Assembly: GCA_030831725.1 (NCBI GenBank)
Contig: JAURKN010000112.1
Span: 1 to 50,368 of the forward strand
Length of the DNA stretch: 50,368 bases
Direction: 5' to 3'
Origin: Ferruginibacter sp.
GTDB lineage: Bacteria > Bacteroidota > Bacteroidia > Chitinophagales > Chitinophagaceae
This document shows positions 32,695 through 42,035 of the stretch, piece by piece. The stretch's first letter is position 1, and every line of letters begins with the position of its first letter. A model generated the notes under the pieces. The model saw nothing but the letters and a program-made list of their open reading frames with translations. It was not told the DNA's origin and did not search any database. The translations under genes were made by a program, and so were the position numbers.

Positions 32695-33825
32695 ATGTCG
32701 GATTTACAAGATTTTTTAACGCCCATCGATCCCGCTGCCCTGTTTGGCGAAACCATTTTTACAGACGGACAATTTGGAAAGAAAATAAACGCATACCACA
32801 ACTCTTTTCCTGATTTGGAAAATGTCGACCTTGTTATTTTGGGAATTGGAGAAAGAAGAGGAAAGGGTATCGCTTTCGGTTACAGTGATGCTCCGGATGA
32901 AATTCGCAAACAACTTTATTTCCTGCATGCATGGCATGATGATGTAGAGGTTGCCGACATAGGAAACGTAAAAATGGGCGCCACTCTAAATGATAGCTAT
33001 GCAGCCATGCAAACTGTGCTGAGAGACCTGATCGAAATGGGAAAAAAAGTATTGATTTTGGGCGGAAGTCACGACATCACGCAGGCGCAATATCAAGCAT
33101 ATAAATCAATGAGTCGGGTTGTCGAAGCTACCTGCATCGACGCTTCGATAGACCTCAGAGGAGACAGCATCATCAAAGACGAAAATTTTCTGTTAGAAAT
33201 GCTGACCTCAGAACCCAATTTCATCCGCCATTACAACCATATCGGATTTCAAAGCTATTTCGTACACCCAAGACTGTTGGAAACCCTCGACAAGTTGAAA
33301 TTTGATTGCCATAGACTCGGAGCCGTACGATCTGCGATAGAAGAAATGGAGCCCGTCATTCGAGGATCTCATTTTATCAGCTTCGACATATCTGCGATAA
33401 AACAAGGTGCCGCACCGGCAAACAGCATGAGTACCAACGGATTCGATGGAGAAGAAGCTTGTATCCTTACCCAATATGCCGGTTCAAGTACGAATATGTC
33501 CACCATTGGCATCTATGGCTATGATCCGGAAAACGACCATAGAAACCTGACCGCAAAACTCATCGCTCAAATGATTTGGTATCTCATTGATGGAATATCA
33601 AAATCCAAACACGAGGCTAGTCTCAACGATACTGGAGCTTTCAACGAATACTACACTCTTTTTGCCGAGGTAGACACCCTTTTCCTGCAAAGCAAAAGAA
33701 CAAAAAGATGGTGGATGAAATTGCCGAATAATGAATTCATCCCATGCAGTTACAGCGATTATCTATGTGCCAAAAACAACGATATGCCCGAAAGGTGGCT
33801 CAGGGCGCAGGAAAGAATGGATTGA
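32695..33825 (+). CDS. Ureohydrolase (arginase/formimidoylglutamase) fold protein with altered metal ligands
   Basis: A 376-residue arginase-fold protein. Of the six classical manganese ligands, His126 (in ILGGSHD), Asp149 and Asp153 (in CIDASIDLRGD) and Asp231 (in ISFDISAI) are present. The His expected at 151 and the Asp expected at 233 are both Ser. In arginases the two missing residues bind only the second metal (Mn-B), so this protein may hold one metal or act as a non-enzymatic paralogue. FDGEEA near 250-255 fits the guanidinium-binding region. The frame is open to a TTG at 32641, but the ATG at 32695 is close behind the -7 element. It is divergent from korA. The true substrate is unknown. 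Confidence 0.8.
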   Translation: MSDLQDFLTPIDPAALFGETIFTDGQFGKKINAYHNSFPDLENVDLVILGIGERRGKGIAFGYSDAPDEIRKQLYFLHAWHDDVEVADIGNVKMGATLNDSYAAMQTVLRDLIEMGKKVLILGGSHDITQAQYQAYKSMSRVVEATCIDASIDLRGDSIIKDENFLLEMLTSEPNFIRHYNHIGFQSYFVHPRLLETLDKLKFDCHRLGAVRSAIEEMEPVIRGSHFISFDISAIKQGAAPANSMSTNGFDGEEACILTQYAGSSTNMSTIGIYGYDPENDHRNLTAKLIAQMIWYLIDGISKSKHEASLNDTGAFNEYYTLFAEVDTLFLQSKRTKRWWMKLPNNEFIPCSYSDYLCAKNNDMPERWLRAQERMD

Positions 33826-33858
33826 TTGGTTTGACCCTTAATGCAATTGTCCTAGCTC

Positions 33859-35214
33859 ATGATTAGAAAAAAACAGTTTACTCCATGCTTGTTGTTGGCA
33901 ATAGCCAGCGTGTTGTTGATGGCTTCATGCTCCACGTCTGCTCTAGTTTCAAAAAAAACAAAAAATACATTACTATCCGACGCTCAAATAAAAAAAGCAC
34001 AGATCGGAATTAGTCTTTACGATCCGACTGAAAAAAAGTTTATTTATCAGCACCAAAGCGAAGATTATTTTGTGCCGGCGAGCACCGCAAAAATATTTAC
34101 CCTTTTCGCCGGAATGAAATATTTGGGGGATAGTCTTGTCGGCATTTATTACAAATCACAAAACGACAGCTTGTTTGTTCTACCGTCAGGGGATCCCACT
34201 TTTATGATGCCCGACTTCAATCCCCAGCCCGTTCATCGTTTTTTGAATGATGAAAAAAATAAGGTTGTTGTTTTAGATCGTGCATTACAGACTGATGCTT
34301 ACGGTAAGGGATGGACGATAGACGACATGAGTGAAAACTACATGCCTCAACGAAGCAGTTTTCCCATTTGGGGCAATCGGTTTACTACGGAGTGGATAAA
34401 AAAATACAATCCCGACTCCACATTTACCTACGACCTTGCCGCAATCAACAGCGACCTGCCGGAATACTCCATTTTTAAAAAATACGATACCTCAGTAGAA
34501 AAAAGCAGCATATTTCGCCAGATGGGCGGAAATCATGTTGAAGTGGTATTAAACGGAAAAGAGAACACCATCAAATTGTCTGTTCCCTTTGAAACCTTTG
34601 GCAATAAAACAGCGTTTCATATCTTAAAAAACACCTTGTATCATTCGCCAACATTCATTGATCATGCAAGTGTTGAAAAGAAAGAATACAAACCCCTCTA
34701 CAGTCAACCCACCGACTCTGTTCTCAAAAAAATGATGTACCGCAGTGACAATTTTATTGCCGAGCAAATATTGTTGATGGCGGCGGATCAGGCTTTGAAT
34801 GAATTGAATGAAAAAAAATTGATTGATACTTTATTGAAAAACGAATTGAAAGATTTGCCTCAAAAGCCAAGATGGGTGGATGGCAGCGGACTGAGCAGGT
34901 ACAATCTTTTTACCCCAAACGATGAGGTTTATATGTTAGACCGCATGATTTCAGAATTTGGAACAGCACGATTGGAAAAAATATTCCCAACAGGAGGATA
35001 TGGCACCTTGAAAAATATGTTCAACAAAGAATCAGGTAAAATATTTGCCAAAACGGGATCAATGGGAAATGTGTATTGCTTGAGTGGATGGTATTACAAT
35101 AAAAAAAATCAACCCATTTTATTTTCGGTTATGATCAACAATCATGTGGGAGATTTTTCAATACTCAAAAAAACGGTCGCCGATTGGATTTGCGACATGA
35201 TGAAAAAAAATTAA
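33859..35214 (+). CDS. D-alanyl-D-alanine carboxypeptidase/endopeptidase, PBP4 (S13) family
   Basis: A peptidoglycan peptidase of 451 residues. It has a lipoprotein signal (LLLAIASVLLMASC, Cys near 24). The three serine-peptidase motifs are STAK (in PASTAKIFT near 74-82, nucleophile Ser), SDN (YRSDNFIAEQ near 295) and KTG (AKTGSMGNV near 397). The length is close to other PBP4s. It may cut cross-links or trim pentapeptides. It follows the ureohydrolase-like gene after 33 nt and ends 2 nt from mutL on the other strand. Whether it acts as carboxypeptidase or endopeptidase cannot be told. Confidence 0.9.
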   Translation: MIRKKQFTPCLLLAIASVLLMASCSTSALVSKKTKNTLLSDAQIKKAQIGISLYDPTEKKFIYQHQSEDYFVPASTAKIFTLFAGMKYLGDSLVGIYYKSQNDSLFVLPSGDPTFMMPDFNPQPVHRFLNDEKNKVVVLDRALQTDAYGKGWTIDDMSENYMPQRSSFPIWGNRFTTEWIKKYNPDSTFTYDLAAINSDLPEYSIFKKYDTSVEKSSIFRQMGGNHVEVVLNGKENTIKLSVPFETFGNKTAFHILKNTLYHSPTFIDHASVEKKEYKPLYSQPTDSVLKKMMYRSDNFIAEQILLMAADQALNELNEKKLIDTLLKNELKDLPQKPRWVDGSGLSRYNLFTPNDEVYMLDRMISEFGTARLEKIFPTGGYGTLKNMFNKESGKIFAKTGSMGNVYCLSGWYYNKKNQPILFSVMINNHVGDFSILKKTVADWICDMMKKN

Positions 35215-35216
35215 CC

Positions 35217-37037
35217 CTATTTCCCAAACATCCTGTCCATCTCTTCGGTACCGAATCTGATTTGTGTGGGCCTTCCGTTAGGACTGCTTCCCGGCGTCTG
35301 ACAGGCATATAGTTGTTCCATGAGATGCTTCATTTCTTTTTGACTGAGCGCCATTCCCGGTTTTACGGCATGCTGAAACGCCATAGCCCGCATTAATTTT
35401 TCCTTTTTGTCGTATTTGAGATCGCTGGTGAAATGCTTGTATTGTTCAAGCATCTGTTCGATGGATCGTTGTTCATTTCCGGTCAATACATCAGCCGGTG
35501 TGCCCTGTATCACAAAAGTGTTTTTCCCAAAAGGCTCAAGTTGATATCCCAGATCCAGGAGTTCCGGCAAAAGCTCTTCCAACAGTGCCGCATCAGACGG
35601 ACTCAATTCCAGTGTAGCAGGGAACAGACTTTGCTGAGAAGAAATGGGCTTTTTTGTCATGGCTTCAACGTATGATTCATACAGAACCCTTTCATGGGCG
35701 AGCTGCTGATGAACCACAGTAAGTTGGTCCTGATGTTGAAACACGATATAGGTCTTGTTCCATTGCATCAGATTCATTTCGGAAAAATCGTAACCCGGTA
35801 ATTGTTCTGATTTGAACACCGGATTGGAAACAGTTTGTTCAACAGGGATTTGCTCAGGCTCATAGAAATCTTTCCAGTTGGCTAGATTGGATGAACCCTC
35901 AATGAAATGCGCTTGCCCTTTTTGGGTAAAGCTTTGATAAAGTCCGGAGGCGGAAGTACGTTCTTGTTTTTCTTCTGTGAAGGGTTTACGAATGGCGTCT
36001 AGCTGTTCGATACGGGGATCCAGTTCGAAATCCAAGGTAGGCGTGATGCTGAATTGCGCCAGTGCATGTTTGACAGCTGACTGCACAAAAGCATACACGA
36101 TTTTTTCATCCTCAAATTTGATTTCCTGTTTGGTGGGATGAACATTGATATCCAGTTGGGCGGGATCCAAGTCGATGAACAAGGCGTACATGGGAAAACT
36201 GTCTTTGGGTAACAGATCCGAGTATGCGCTGCTGATGGCATGATTGAGATAAGCGCTTTTTATGAAACGGCTGTTGACAAATAGAAACTGATCGCCTCTT
36301 GTTTTTTTTGCAGCATCCGGCTTACCTACAAAACCGGAGATGTTTAAATAATCGGTGTCTTGCAGAACCGGAACAAGTTTTGTTTGATATGTGTTGCCCA
36401 GCAATTGAACCAGTCTTTGTTTGAGGTTTCCTTTTTCGAGATGGAATACCTCCTGTCCGTTTGAATACATGGAAAAGAAAATCTGAGGGAAAGCCATAGC
36501 CACCCTGGTAAATTCATCCATGATATTTTTAAGTTCGGCAGTGTTGCTTTTAAGAAAATTCCTTCTGGCGGGCACATTGAAAAATAGATTTTTCATGGCA
36601 ATGCTTGTACCCGGATTATGTGCCACGGGCTCCTGAAGCAAAACCTCGCTGTTTTCGATTTCGATATACGTTCCACCCGGATCTTCCGCTCTTCTTGTTT
36701 TTAATTCCACCCTTGCAACCGCAGCAATACTGGCCAATGCCTCCCCTCTGAAACCCATGGTTTTTATTTGAAACAGGTCGTCTATTCGACTGATTTTTGA
36801 AGTGGCGTGACGCTCAAAAGCCATTCTGGCATCCGTTTCGCTCATCCCTTTTCCGTTATCAATCACCTGAATCAAAGATTTGCCTGCATCGGTCACTATC
36901 AGTTTGATTTCATCCGCTCCGGCATCAACTGCATTTTCCAGCAATTCCTTCACGGCACTGCCCGGGCGTTGTATAACCTCACCTGCAGCTATCTGGTTTG
37001 CAATATTGTCGGGCAATAAATGGATGATATCTCTCAA
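35217..37037 (-). CDS. mutL: DNA mismatch repair protein MutL, C-terminal endonuclease motifs degenerate
   Basis: A GHKL ATPase that couples MutS mismatch recognition to strand removal. From the TTG at 37037 (LRDIIHLLPD, matching the usual MutL start) it has 606 residues. The N-terminal ATPase motifs are intact: ELLENAVDAGA, DNGKGM, TSKI and GFRGEALASI. In the C-terminal domain the metal motif DQHAxxExxxE reads HQQLAHERVLYES (about 35678-35716), and the CPHGRP motif reads SPNGRP (about 35263-35286), so the residues that bind catalytic metal in endonuclease-type MutLs are not conserved. The frame extends to an ATG at 37199, but that part is unlike MutL and overlaps the divergent gene. It is convergent with the PBP4 gene. 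Confidence 0.93.
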   Translation of the reverse strand: MRDIIHLLPDNIANQIAAGEVIQRPGSAVKELLENAVDAGADEIKLIVTDAGKSLIQVIDNGKGMSETDARMAFERHATSKISRIDDLFQIKTMGFRGEALASIAAVARVELKTRRAEDPGGTYIEIENSEVLLQEPVAHNPGTSIAMKNLFFNVPARRNFLKSNTAELKNIMDEFTRVAMAFPQIFFSMYSNGQEVFHLEKGNLKQRLVQLLGNTYQTKLVPVLQDTDYLNISGFVGKPDAAKKTRGDQFLFVNSRFIKSAYLNHAISSAYSDLLPKDSFPMYALFIDLDPAQLDINVHPTKQEIKFEDEKIVYAFVQSAVKHALAQFSITPTLDFELDPRIEQLDAIRKPFTEEKQERTSASGLYQSFTQKGQAHFIEGSSNLANWKDFYEPEQIPVEQTVSNPVFKSEQLPGYDFSEMNLMQWNKTYIVFQHQDQLTVVHQQLAHERVLYESYVEAMTKKPISSQQSLFPATLELSPSDAALLEELLPELLDLGYQLEPFGKNTFVIQGTPADVLTGNEQRSIEQMLEQYKHFTSDLKYDKKEKLMRAMAFQHAVKPGMALSQKEMKHLMEQLYACQTPGSSPNGRPTQIRFGTEEMDRMFGK

Positions 37038-37056
37038 AATCTTGTAATTTGGGCAA

Positions 37057-37064
37057 CAAATGTA
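37057..37064 (-). promoter_or_regulatory. Putative -7 element for mutL
   Basis: On the minus strand TACATTTG matches TANNTTTG exactly, 19 nt before the TTG start at 37037. It lies in the 60-bp gap between mutL and the divergent GH3 gene, so that gap must hold promoters for both. No -33 TTG is seen. Confidence 0.4.
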
Positions 37065-37097
37065 ACCATTCCCCTTCACTATTATTTTCTGACCCTC

Positions 37098-40046
37098 ATG
37101 CGTTTTTTCACCATAATTTGTTGTTGTTTGTTTTTTTTCAGTGGATTTTCCCAAAAAGTCGATCCAGCCGCTCAAAAATGGGCAGACAGCGTTTACCAAT
37201 CTTTATCCGTCGAGGAGCGTATCGGACAACTTATTGTAATGAGATTGTCGAAATTAGATCCGAAAACGAAAAAAAGAACTCCGTTGGTAGATCAGGTGGA
37301 AGAATATGTGAAGAAGTATAATATCGGCGGAGTATGCCTGTTTCAAGGCGGACCTACAGAGCAGGCCATATGGATGAACAGACTCAAAAAAACAGCCAAA
37401 ACACCGATTCTGTTTTCCATAGACGGAGAATGGGGATTATCGATGCGCATACCCGACAGCATCATCCCATTGCCCAGACAAATGATGCTGGGCGCGCTGA
37501 CTGACTCATCCCTGATTTACGAATACGGAAAAGTAGTAGCCAATCAATGCAAAAGAATGGGCATTCAAATGAACTATGCCCCGGTGATGGATGTCAATAA
37601 CAACCCCGACAATCCGGTAATCAACGACAGGTCATTCGGAGAAGTGAAAGAGAAAGTCGCCCGTTTTGGCATTCAATACATCAAGGGCATGGAAGACAAT
37701 GGCGTGATGGCTTGTGTGAAACATTTTCCCGGACATGGCGATGTGGCGGTAGATTCTCATTTGGATTTGCCTGTCATCAACAAAAGTATGGAAGAGCTTG
37801 AGCAACTTGAATTTTATCCGTTTCAAAAAGCCTTTGCGTCGGGTGTGAGCAGTGCGATGATCGCCCATTTATACATTCCCTCCATCGACAATCGGAGCAA
37901 TAGGGCGACTTCTTTGTCTAAATACAACATAGATACATTATTGAAGCAAAAGTTCAATTTCAATGGACTAGCCATCACCGACGGACTGGAAATGAAAGGC
38001 GTGAAAAAATTCTTTCCTGACGGAGAGTTGGCTGTTCAGGCAATCATGGCGGGCAATGACCTTCTTTGCGTACCAGACAGCATACCGCAAGTCGTGGAGA
38101 AATTGATGGAAGCCCTACAAAAAAATCGAATCACCGCTGAAGAAATAGAAGCCCATTGCAAAAAAATACTGATTGCCAAATATCAATATGTTCTCAATAA
38201 CAATGATACCATAGCGTTACAAAACATCACAGCAGACCTGAACAAAGAGACACCGGCATTACGGGAAAAAATCGCAGAGAAAGCGATCACACTCGTTTCC
38301 AAAGAAGATGCCTTGTTTTTTCCGCTTGATCCCGAAAAAATAAAAAACAAACTGGCCTATGTGGCTGTCGGAATAAAAAACTCAAACACCATAAGCAGAC
38401 AAATGAATTCGGAATTGGGTGCTGATCTTTTTTATTTTGATTTCAATGTGAAAAATCAGGACACTATTATAAAGTTAAGAGATAGTTTGGTGAAACATTA
38501 TCAGGCTGTAGTGATTGGCATACATCAGATCAACCGTGCTCCTGCGAATAATTTTGGCATGTCGAATGATGCAGTGAAACTTGTCAGAGAATTGCAGGAG
38601 AAAACAAAGACGATGACCTTGCTATTCGGAAACGCTTATGCGGCAAAGAACTGGAGTTACGCACCGAATTTGGTCGTTGCCTACGAAGACGATTCCATCA
38701 TACACAGAACGATGATGAGACTCCTGACAGGAAAGATCAATTATCAAGGTGTACTCCCCGTGACGGTATCAGAAAATATGAAAGCCGGCAAGGGCATCTT
38801 CGCGAAACAAAGAATGCTGCCATATGAATTGCCATCGCTTTACATGGCAAAAACCGAAGCGCAGACAATACTTGATTCCACAGTTGAGGATGCGATTAAA
38901 AAAAAAGCCCTGCCGGGTTGTATTGTGCTGGCCGCGAGAAACGGGAAAGTGATTTTTGAAAAAGCCTACGGCTACCATACTTATAGCAAAGAACAACATG
39001 TCCGACAGGAATCGGTATACGATCTGGCGTCCTTGACCAAAATTTTAGCCACGACATTAGGAATCATGAAAATGTATGAAGATTCATGCATCAACCTTGA
39101 CTGGCCGATATACAGATATCTTCCTGAATTGGAACATACCAACAAAGCAGATATAACCCCAAGACAACTGCTTACACACGAAGCTGGCTTAATCCCTTAC
39201 TTTCCTTTTTACAAAGAAACTTTGGATCAAAAAGGAAATGCATCAACCGAATATTACAGTCCAATAAACAGCGATTGTAAACATATACTTGTCGCCAATG
39301 GGCTTTACATCGATGAAAAATATGTTGATACATTTTACCAAAGAATCAAAACAAGTGAAAGAACAGAAACAGGAAAATATGTGTACAGCGACAACGATTT
39401 TATTTTATTGGGAAAAATCGTGGAAAGACAGACAGGCATGGGTTTGGATAAATACTGCCAAAGAAATTTCTATGCTCCGATGGGATTGTCTTCGACCACA
39501 TTTCAACCATTGGATAAAATAAGATATGAAAGGATCGTTCCAAGTACGATTGAAAATGGGTTTCGAAATACGGAACTCAGGGGATATGTACACGACCAGG
39601 GATCTGCGATCATGGGAGGAGTTTCAGGACATGCCGGCTTATTCGGTAGCGCCTACGAGATTGCCAGTTTGATGCAGATGTTGTTGAATGGAGGAGAGTG
39701 GGGAAACACGCGATTTTTTAAAAAAGAAACTATCGCTTTATTCACTTCATACCAAGGAAAAAGCAGAAGAGGACTTGGCTTCGATAAACCGGAGCATGAC
39801 AATGAAACCCGTTCGGAACCATACCCATCAAGATCTTGTTCTTCTCAAACATTCGGACATACCGGATTTACAGGAACCTGCGTTTGGACTGATCCGAAGG
39901 AAGATATCATTTTTGTTTTCCTGAGTAATCGCATTTATCAGGATGAAGGCATTTTCAAATCCCTCAACCTGAGAAGTAAAATTCAGGATTGTGTGTATAG
40001 ATTTGCAAAAGAGATTACAATCGATAAAACTCAACCAATCCATTAA
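37098..40046 (+). CDS. GH3 beta-N-acetylhexosaminidase fused to a beta-lactamase-like serine hydrolase
   Basis: A secreted fusion of 982 residues. A signal peptide (about 1-19, ending GFSQ) leads to a GH3 NagZ-like domain with KHFPGHGDVAVDSHLDLP near 208-225 (the His/Asp acid-base pair) and nucleophile Asp near 295 in ITDGLEM. A middle region (about 400-600) follows, then a class C-like serine hydrolase domain with SLTK (Ser near 645), Tyr-Ser-Asp near 763 and HTG near 921. It probably releases N-acetylglucosamine from peptidoglycan fragments and acts on a second bond (amide or ester). The frame starts at 37020, but only the ATG at 37098 gives a signal peptide. It lies 60 nt from the divergent mutL start. 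Confidence 0.88.
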   Translation: MRFFTIICCCLFFFSGFSQKVDPAAQKWADSVYQSLSVEERIGQLIVMRLSKLDPKTKKRTPLVDQVEEYVKKYNIGGVCLFQGGPTEQAIWMNRLKKTAKTPILFSIDGEWGLSMRIPDSIIPLPRQMMLGALTDSSLIYEYGKVVANQCKRMGIQMNYAPVMDVNNNPDNPVINDRSFGEVKEKVARFGIQYIKGMEDNGVMACVKHFPGHGDVAVDSHLDLPVINKSMEELEQLEFYPFQKAFASGVSSAMIAHLYIPSIDNRSNRATSLSKYNIDTLLKQKFNFNGLAITDGLEMKGVKKFFPDGELAVQAIMAGNDLLCVPDSIPQVVEKLMEALQKNRITAEEIEAHCKKILIAKYQYVLNNNDTIALQNITADLNKETPALREKIAEKAITLVSKEDALFFPLDPEKIKNKLAYVAVGIKNSNTISRQMNSELGADLFYFDFNVKNQDTIIKLRDSLVKHYQAVVIGIHQINRAPANNFGMSNDAVKLVRELQEKTKTMTLLFGNAYAAKNWSYAPNLVVAYEDDSIIHRTMMRLLTGKINYQGVLPVTVSENMKAGKGIFAKQRMLPYELPSLYMAKTEAQTILDSTVEDAIKKKALPGCIVLAARNGKVIFEKAYGYHTYSKEQHVRQESVYDLASLTKILATTLGIMKMYEDSCINLDWPIYRYLPELEHTNKADITPRQLLTHEAGLIPYFPFYKETLDQKGNASTEYYSPINSDCKHILVANGLYIDEKYVDTFYQRIKTSERTETGKYVYSDNDFILLGKIVERQTGMGLDKYCQRNFYAPMGLSSTTFQPLDKIRYERIVPSTIENGFRNTELRGYVHDQGSAIMGGVSGHAGLFGSAYEIASLMQMLLNGGEWGNTRFFKKETIALFTSYQGKSRRGLGFDKPEHDNETRSEPYPSRSCSSQTFGHTGFTGTCVWTDPKEDIIFVFLSNRIYQDEGIFKSLNLRSKIQDCVYRFAKEITIDKTQPIH

Positions 40047-40050
40047 CAAG

Positions 40051-41967
40051 ATGTCATACCCATACCAGATACAAAATCGTGAGGCCTACGAAGAGGCTTA
40101 CCAAAAAAGCATCGAACATCCAGAAAAATTCTGGGGTGAAATCGCTGAACATTTCAAATGGGAAAAAAAATGGGACAAGGTACTGGATTGGAATTTCAGC
40201 GAACCGAAAGTGGAATGGTTTAAAGGAGGAAAATTAAATATAACAGAGAATTGTCTGGACCGTTGGGCTGAAACATATCCTGACAGAAATGCAATACTCT
40301 GGGAACCGAATGATCCCGCAGAAAAAATCAGGCGTTTCACCTACAAGGAATTATTGGATGAGGTTTGTCTTTTTTCGCATGTGCTTAACCGGAATGGGGT
40401 AAAAAAAGGAGACCGTGTTTGTATTTATATGCCTATGGTTCCCGAGTTGGCCATTGCCGTTCTTGCTTGCGCCAGGGTTGGTGCGATCCACTCCGTAGTA
40501 TTCGGTGGATTTTCTGCTCAAAGCATCGCAGACAGAATCAACGACGCTTCTTGCAACATAGTGATTACAAGCGATGGCGCATACCGCGGCAATAAGACGA
40601 TTCCCCTGAAATCAATCATAGACGAAGCTTTGCTCAGTTGTGATTCTGTACAAAAAACAATCGTACTGACGCGTACAGGCGAAGCCGTGAGTATGCTTTC
40701 GGGCAGGGATGTTTGGTGGGATGATGAAATGAAATCGGTACGTGATGAAGGCCTGAGCCATTACAAACCGGAAGTGATGGATGCAGAAGACATGTTATTC
40801 ATCTTATACACCTCAGGCAGCACAGGAAAACCGAAAGGCGTGGTGCATACCTGTGCCGGCTATATGGTTTGGACGAATTACACTTTTGTAAATGTTTTTC
40901 AATACAAACCTGATCAAATACATTTTTGCACGGCAGACATCGGTTGGATCACCGGGCACAGCTATATCCTTTATGGACCTTTGAGTGCAGGAGCGACCTC
41001 ACTGATGTTTGAAGGGATTCCTACCTGGCCTGATGCCGGAAGATTCTGGGAGATCGTTGAAAAGCATAAGGTGAATATTTTGTATACCGCACCAACCGCT
41101 ATTCGAAGCCTGATGGGATTTGGTACTGAACCGATCATCGGAAAAGACCTGAGTTCGATTCAAGTATTGGGAAGTGTCGGAGAACCCATCAATGCTGAAG
41201 CATGGCATTGGTATGATGAACATATCGGAAAAAAGCAAGCCCCCATTGTTGATACATGGTGGCAGACAGAAACCGGAGGAATCATGATTTCAAATCTGGC
41301 CGGCGTTACAGATGCAAAACCTGTTTTCGCCACAAAACCACTGCCCGGAATTCAACCCGTGCTCGTTGATGAAAACGGCAAAGTGATTGAAGGAAACAAT
41401 GTTTCAGGCAATCTGTGTATCAAATTCCCCTGGCCTGGCATGCTTCGAACCACATTCGGTGATCATGAACGCTGCAGACTCACTTATTTCAGCACTTACC
41501 AAAACCTCTATTTCACCGGAGACGGATGCATGAGGGACAATGACGGAGACTACAGAATCACCGGCAGAGTGGACGATGTGCTCAATGTAAGCGGACACCG
41601 TATCGGAACAGCAGAAGTGGAAAACGCCATCAATATGCATACCGGCGTGGTGGAAAGCGCTGTTGTAGGTTATCCGCATGATATCAAAGGACAAGGCATC
41701 TATGCCTTTGTCATTCTGTCCTCTGTACATAACGATGAAGCACACATGAAGAAAGACATCATGCAAACCGTTTCCAAACTCATCGGCCCTATCGCTAAAC
41801 CCGATAAGATTCAAATCGTTTCAGGACTCCCAAAAACCAGAAGCGGAAAAATCATGAGACGCATCTTGAGAAAAGTGGCTGAAGGGGAACTGTCCAATAT
41901 GGGCGACACAACCACATTGCTGGATCCTACTGTGGTTGAATCAATCATCATGGGTAGAATACCATAA
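40051..41967 (+). CDS. acs: Acetate-CoA ligase (acetyl-CoA synthetase)
   Basis: It converts acetate, ATP and CoA to acetyl-CoA. The 638-residue protein has the family start MSYPYQIQNREAYE, the AMP-binding P-loop YTSGSTGKPKGVVHT near 262-276, WWQTETGG near 405-412, the hinge GRVDDVLNVSGHRIGTAE near 505-522 and the C-terminal PKTRSGKIMRR, whose Lys is the usual acetylation site. A frame open to 39991 would start inside the previous gene, so the ATG at 40051 is used, 4 nt after the GH3-hydrolase stop. That close spacing suggests co-transcription, though a functional link is not obvious. Confidence 0.96.
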   Translation: MSYPYQIQNREAYEEAYQKSIEHPEKFWGEIAEHFKWEKKWDKVLDWNFSEPKVEWFKGGKLNITENCLDRWAETYPDRNAILWEPNDPAEKIRRFTYKELLDEVCLFSHVLNRNGVKKGDRVCIYMPMVPELAIAVLACARVGAIHSVVFGGFSAQSIADRINDASCNIVITSDGAYRGNKTIPLKSIIDEALLSCDSVQKTIVLTRTGEAVSMLSGRDVWWDDEMKSVRDEGLSHYKPEVMDAEDMLFILYTSGSTGKPKGVVHTCAGYMVWTNYTFVNVFQYKPDQIHFCTADIGWITGHSYILYGPLSAGATSLMFEGIPTWPDAGRFWEIVEKHKVNILYTAPTAIRSLMGFGTEPIIGKDLSSIQVLGSVGEPINAEAWHWYDEHIGKKQAPIVDTWWQTETGGIMISNLAGVTDAKPVFATKPLPGIQPVLVDENGKVIEGNNVSGNLCIKFPWPGMLRTTFGDHERCRLTYFSTYQNLYFTGDGCMRDNDGDYRITGRVDDVLNVSGHRIGTAEVENAINMHTGVVESAVVGYPHDIKGQGIYAFVILSSVHNDEAHMKKDIMQTVSKLIGPIAKPDKIQIVSGLPKTRSGKIMRRILRKVAEGELSNMGDTTTLLDPTVVESIIMGRIP

Positions 41968-42035
41968 TGAAAATTGAATTTCATAGTCCATTTTAGCAGA
42001 CCCATTTCAACATGTTAAACACATAACATCAGCCA

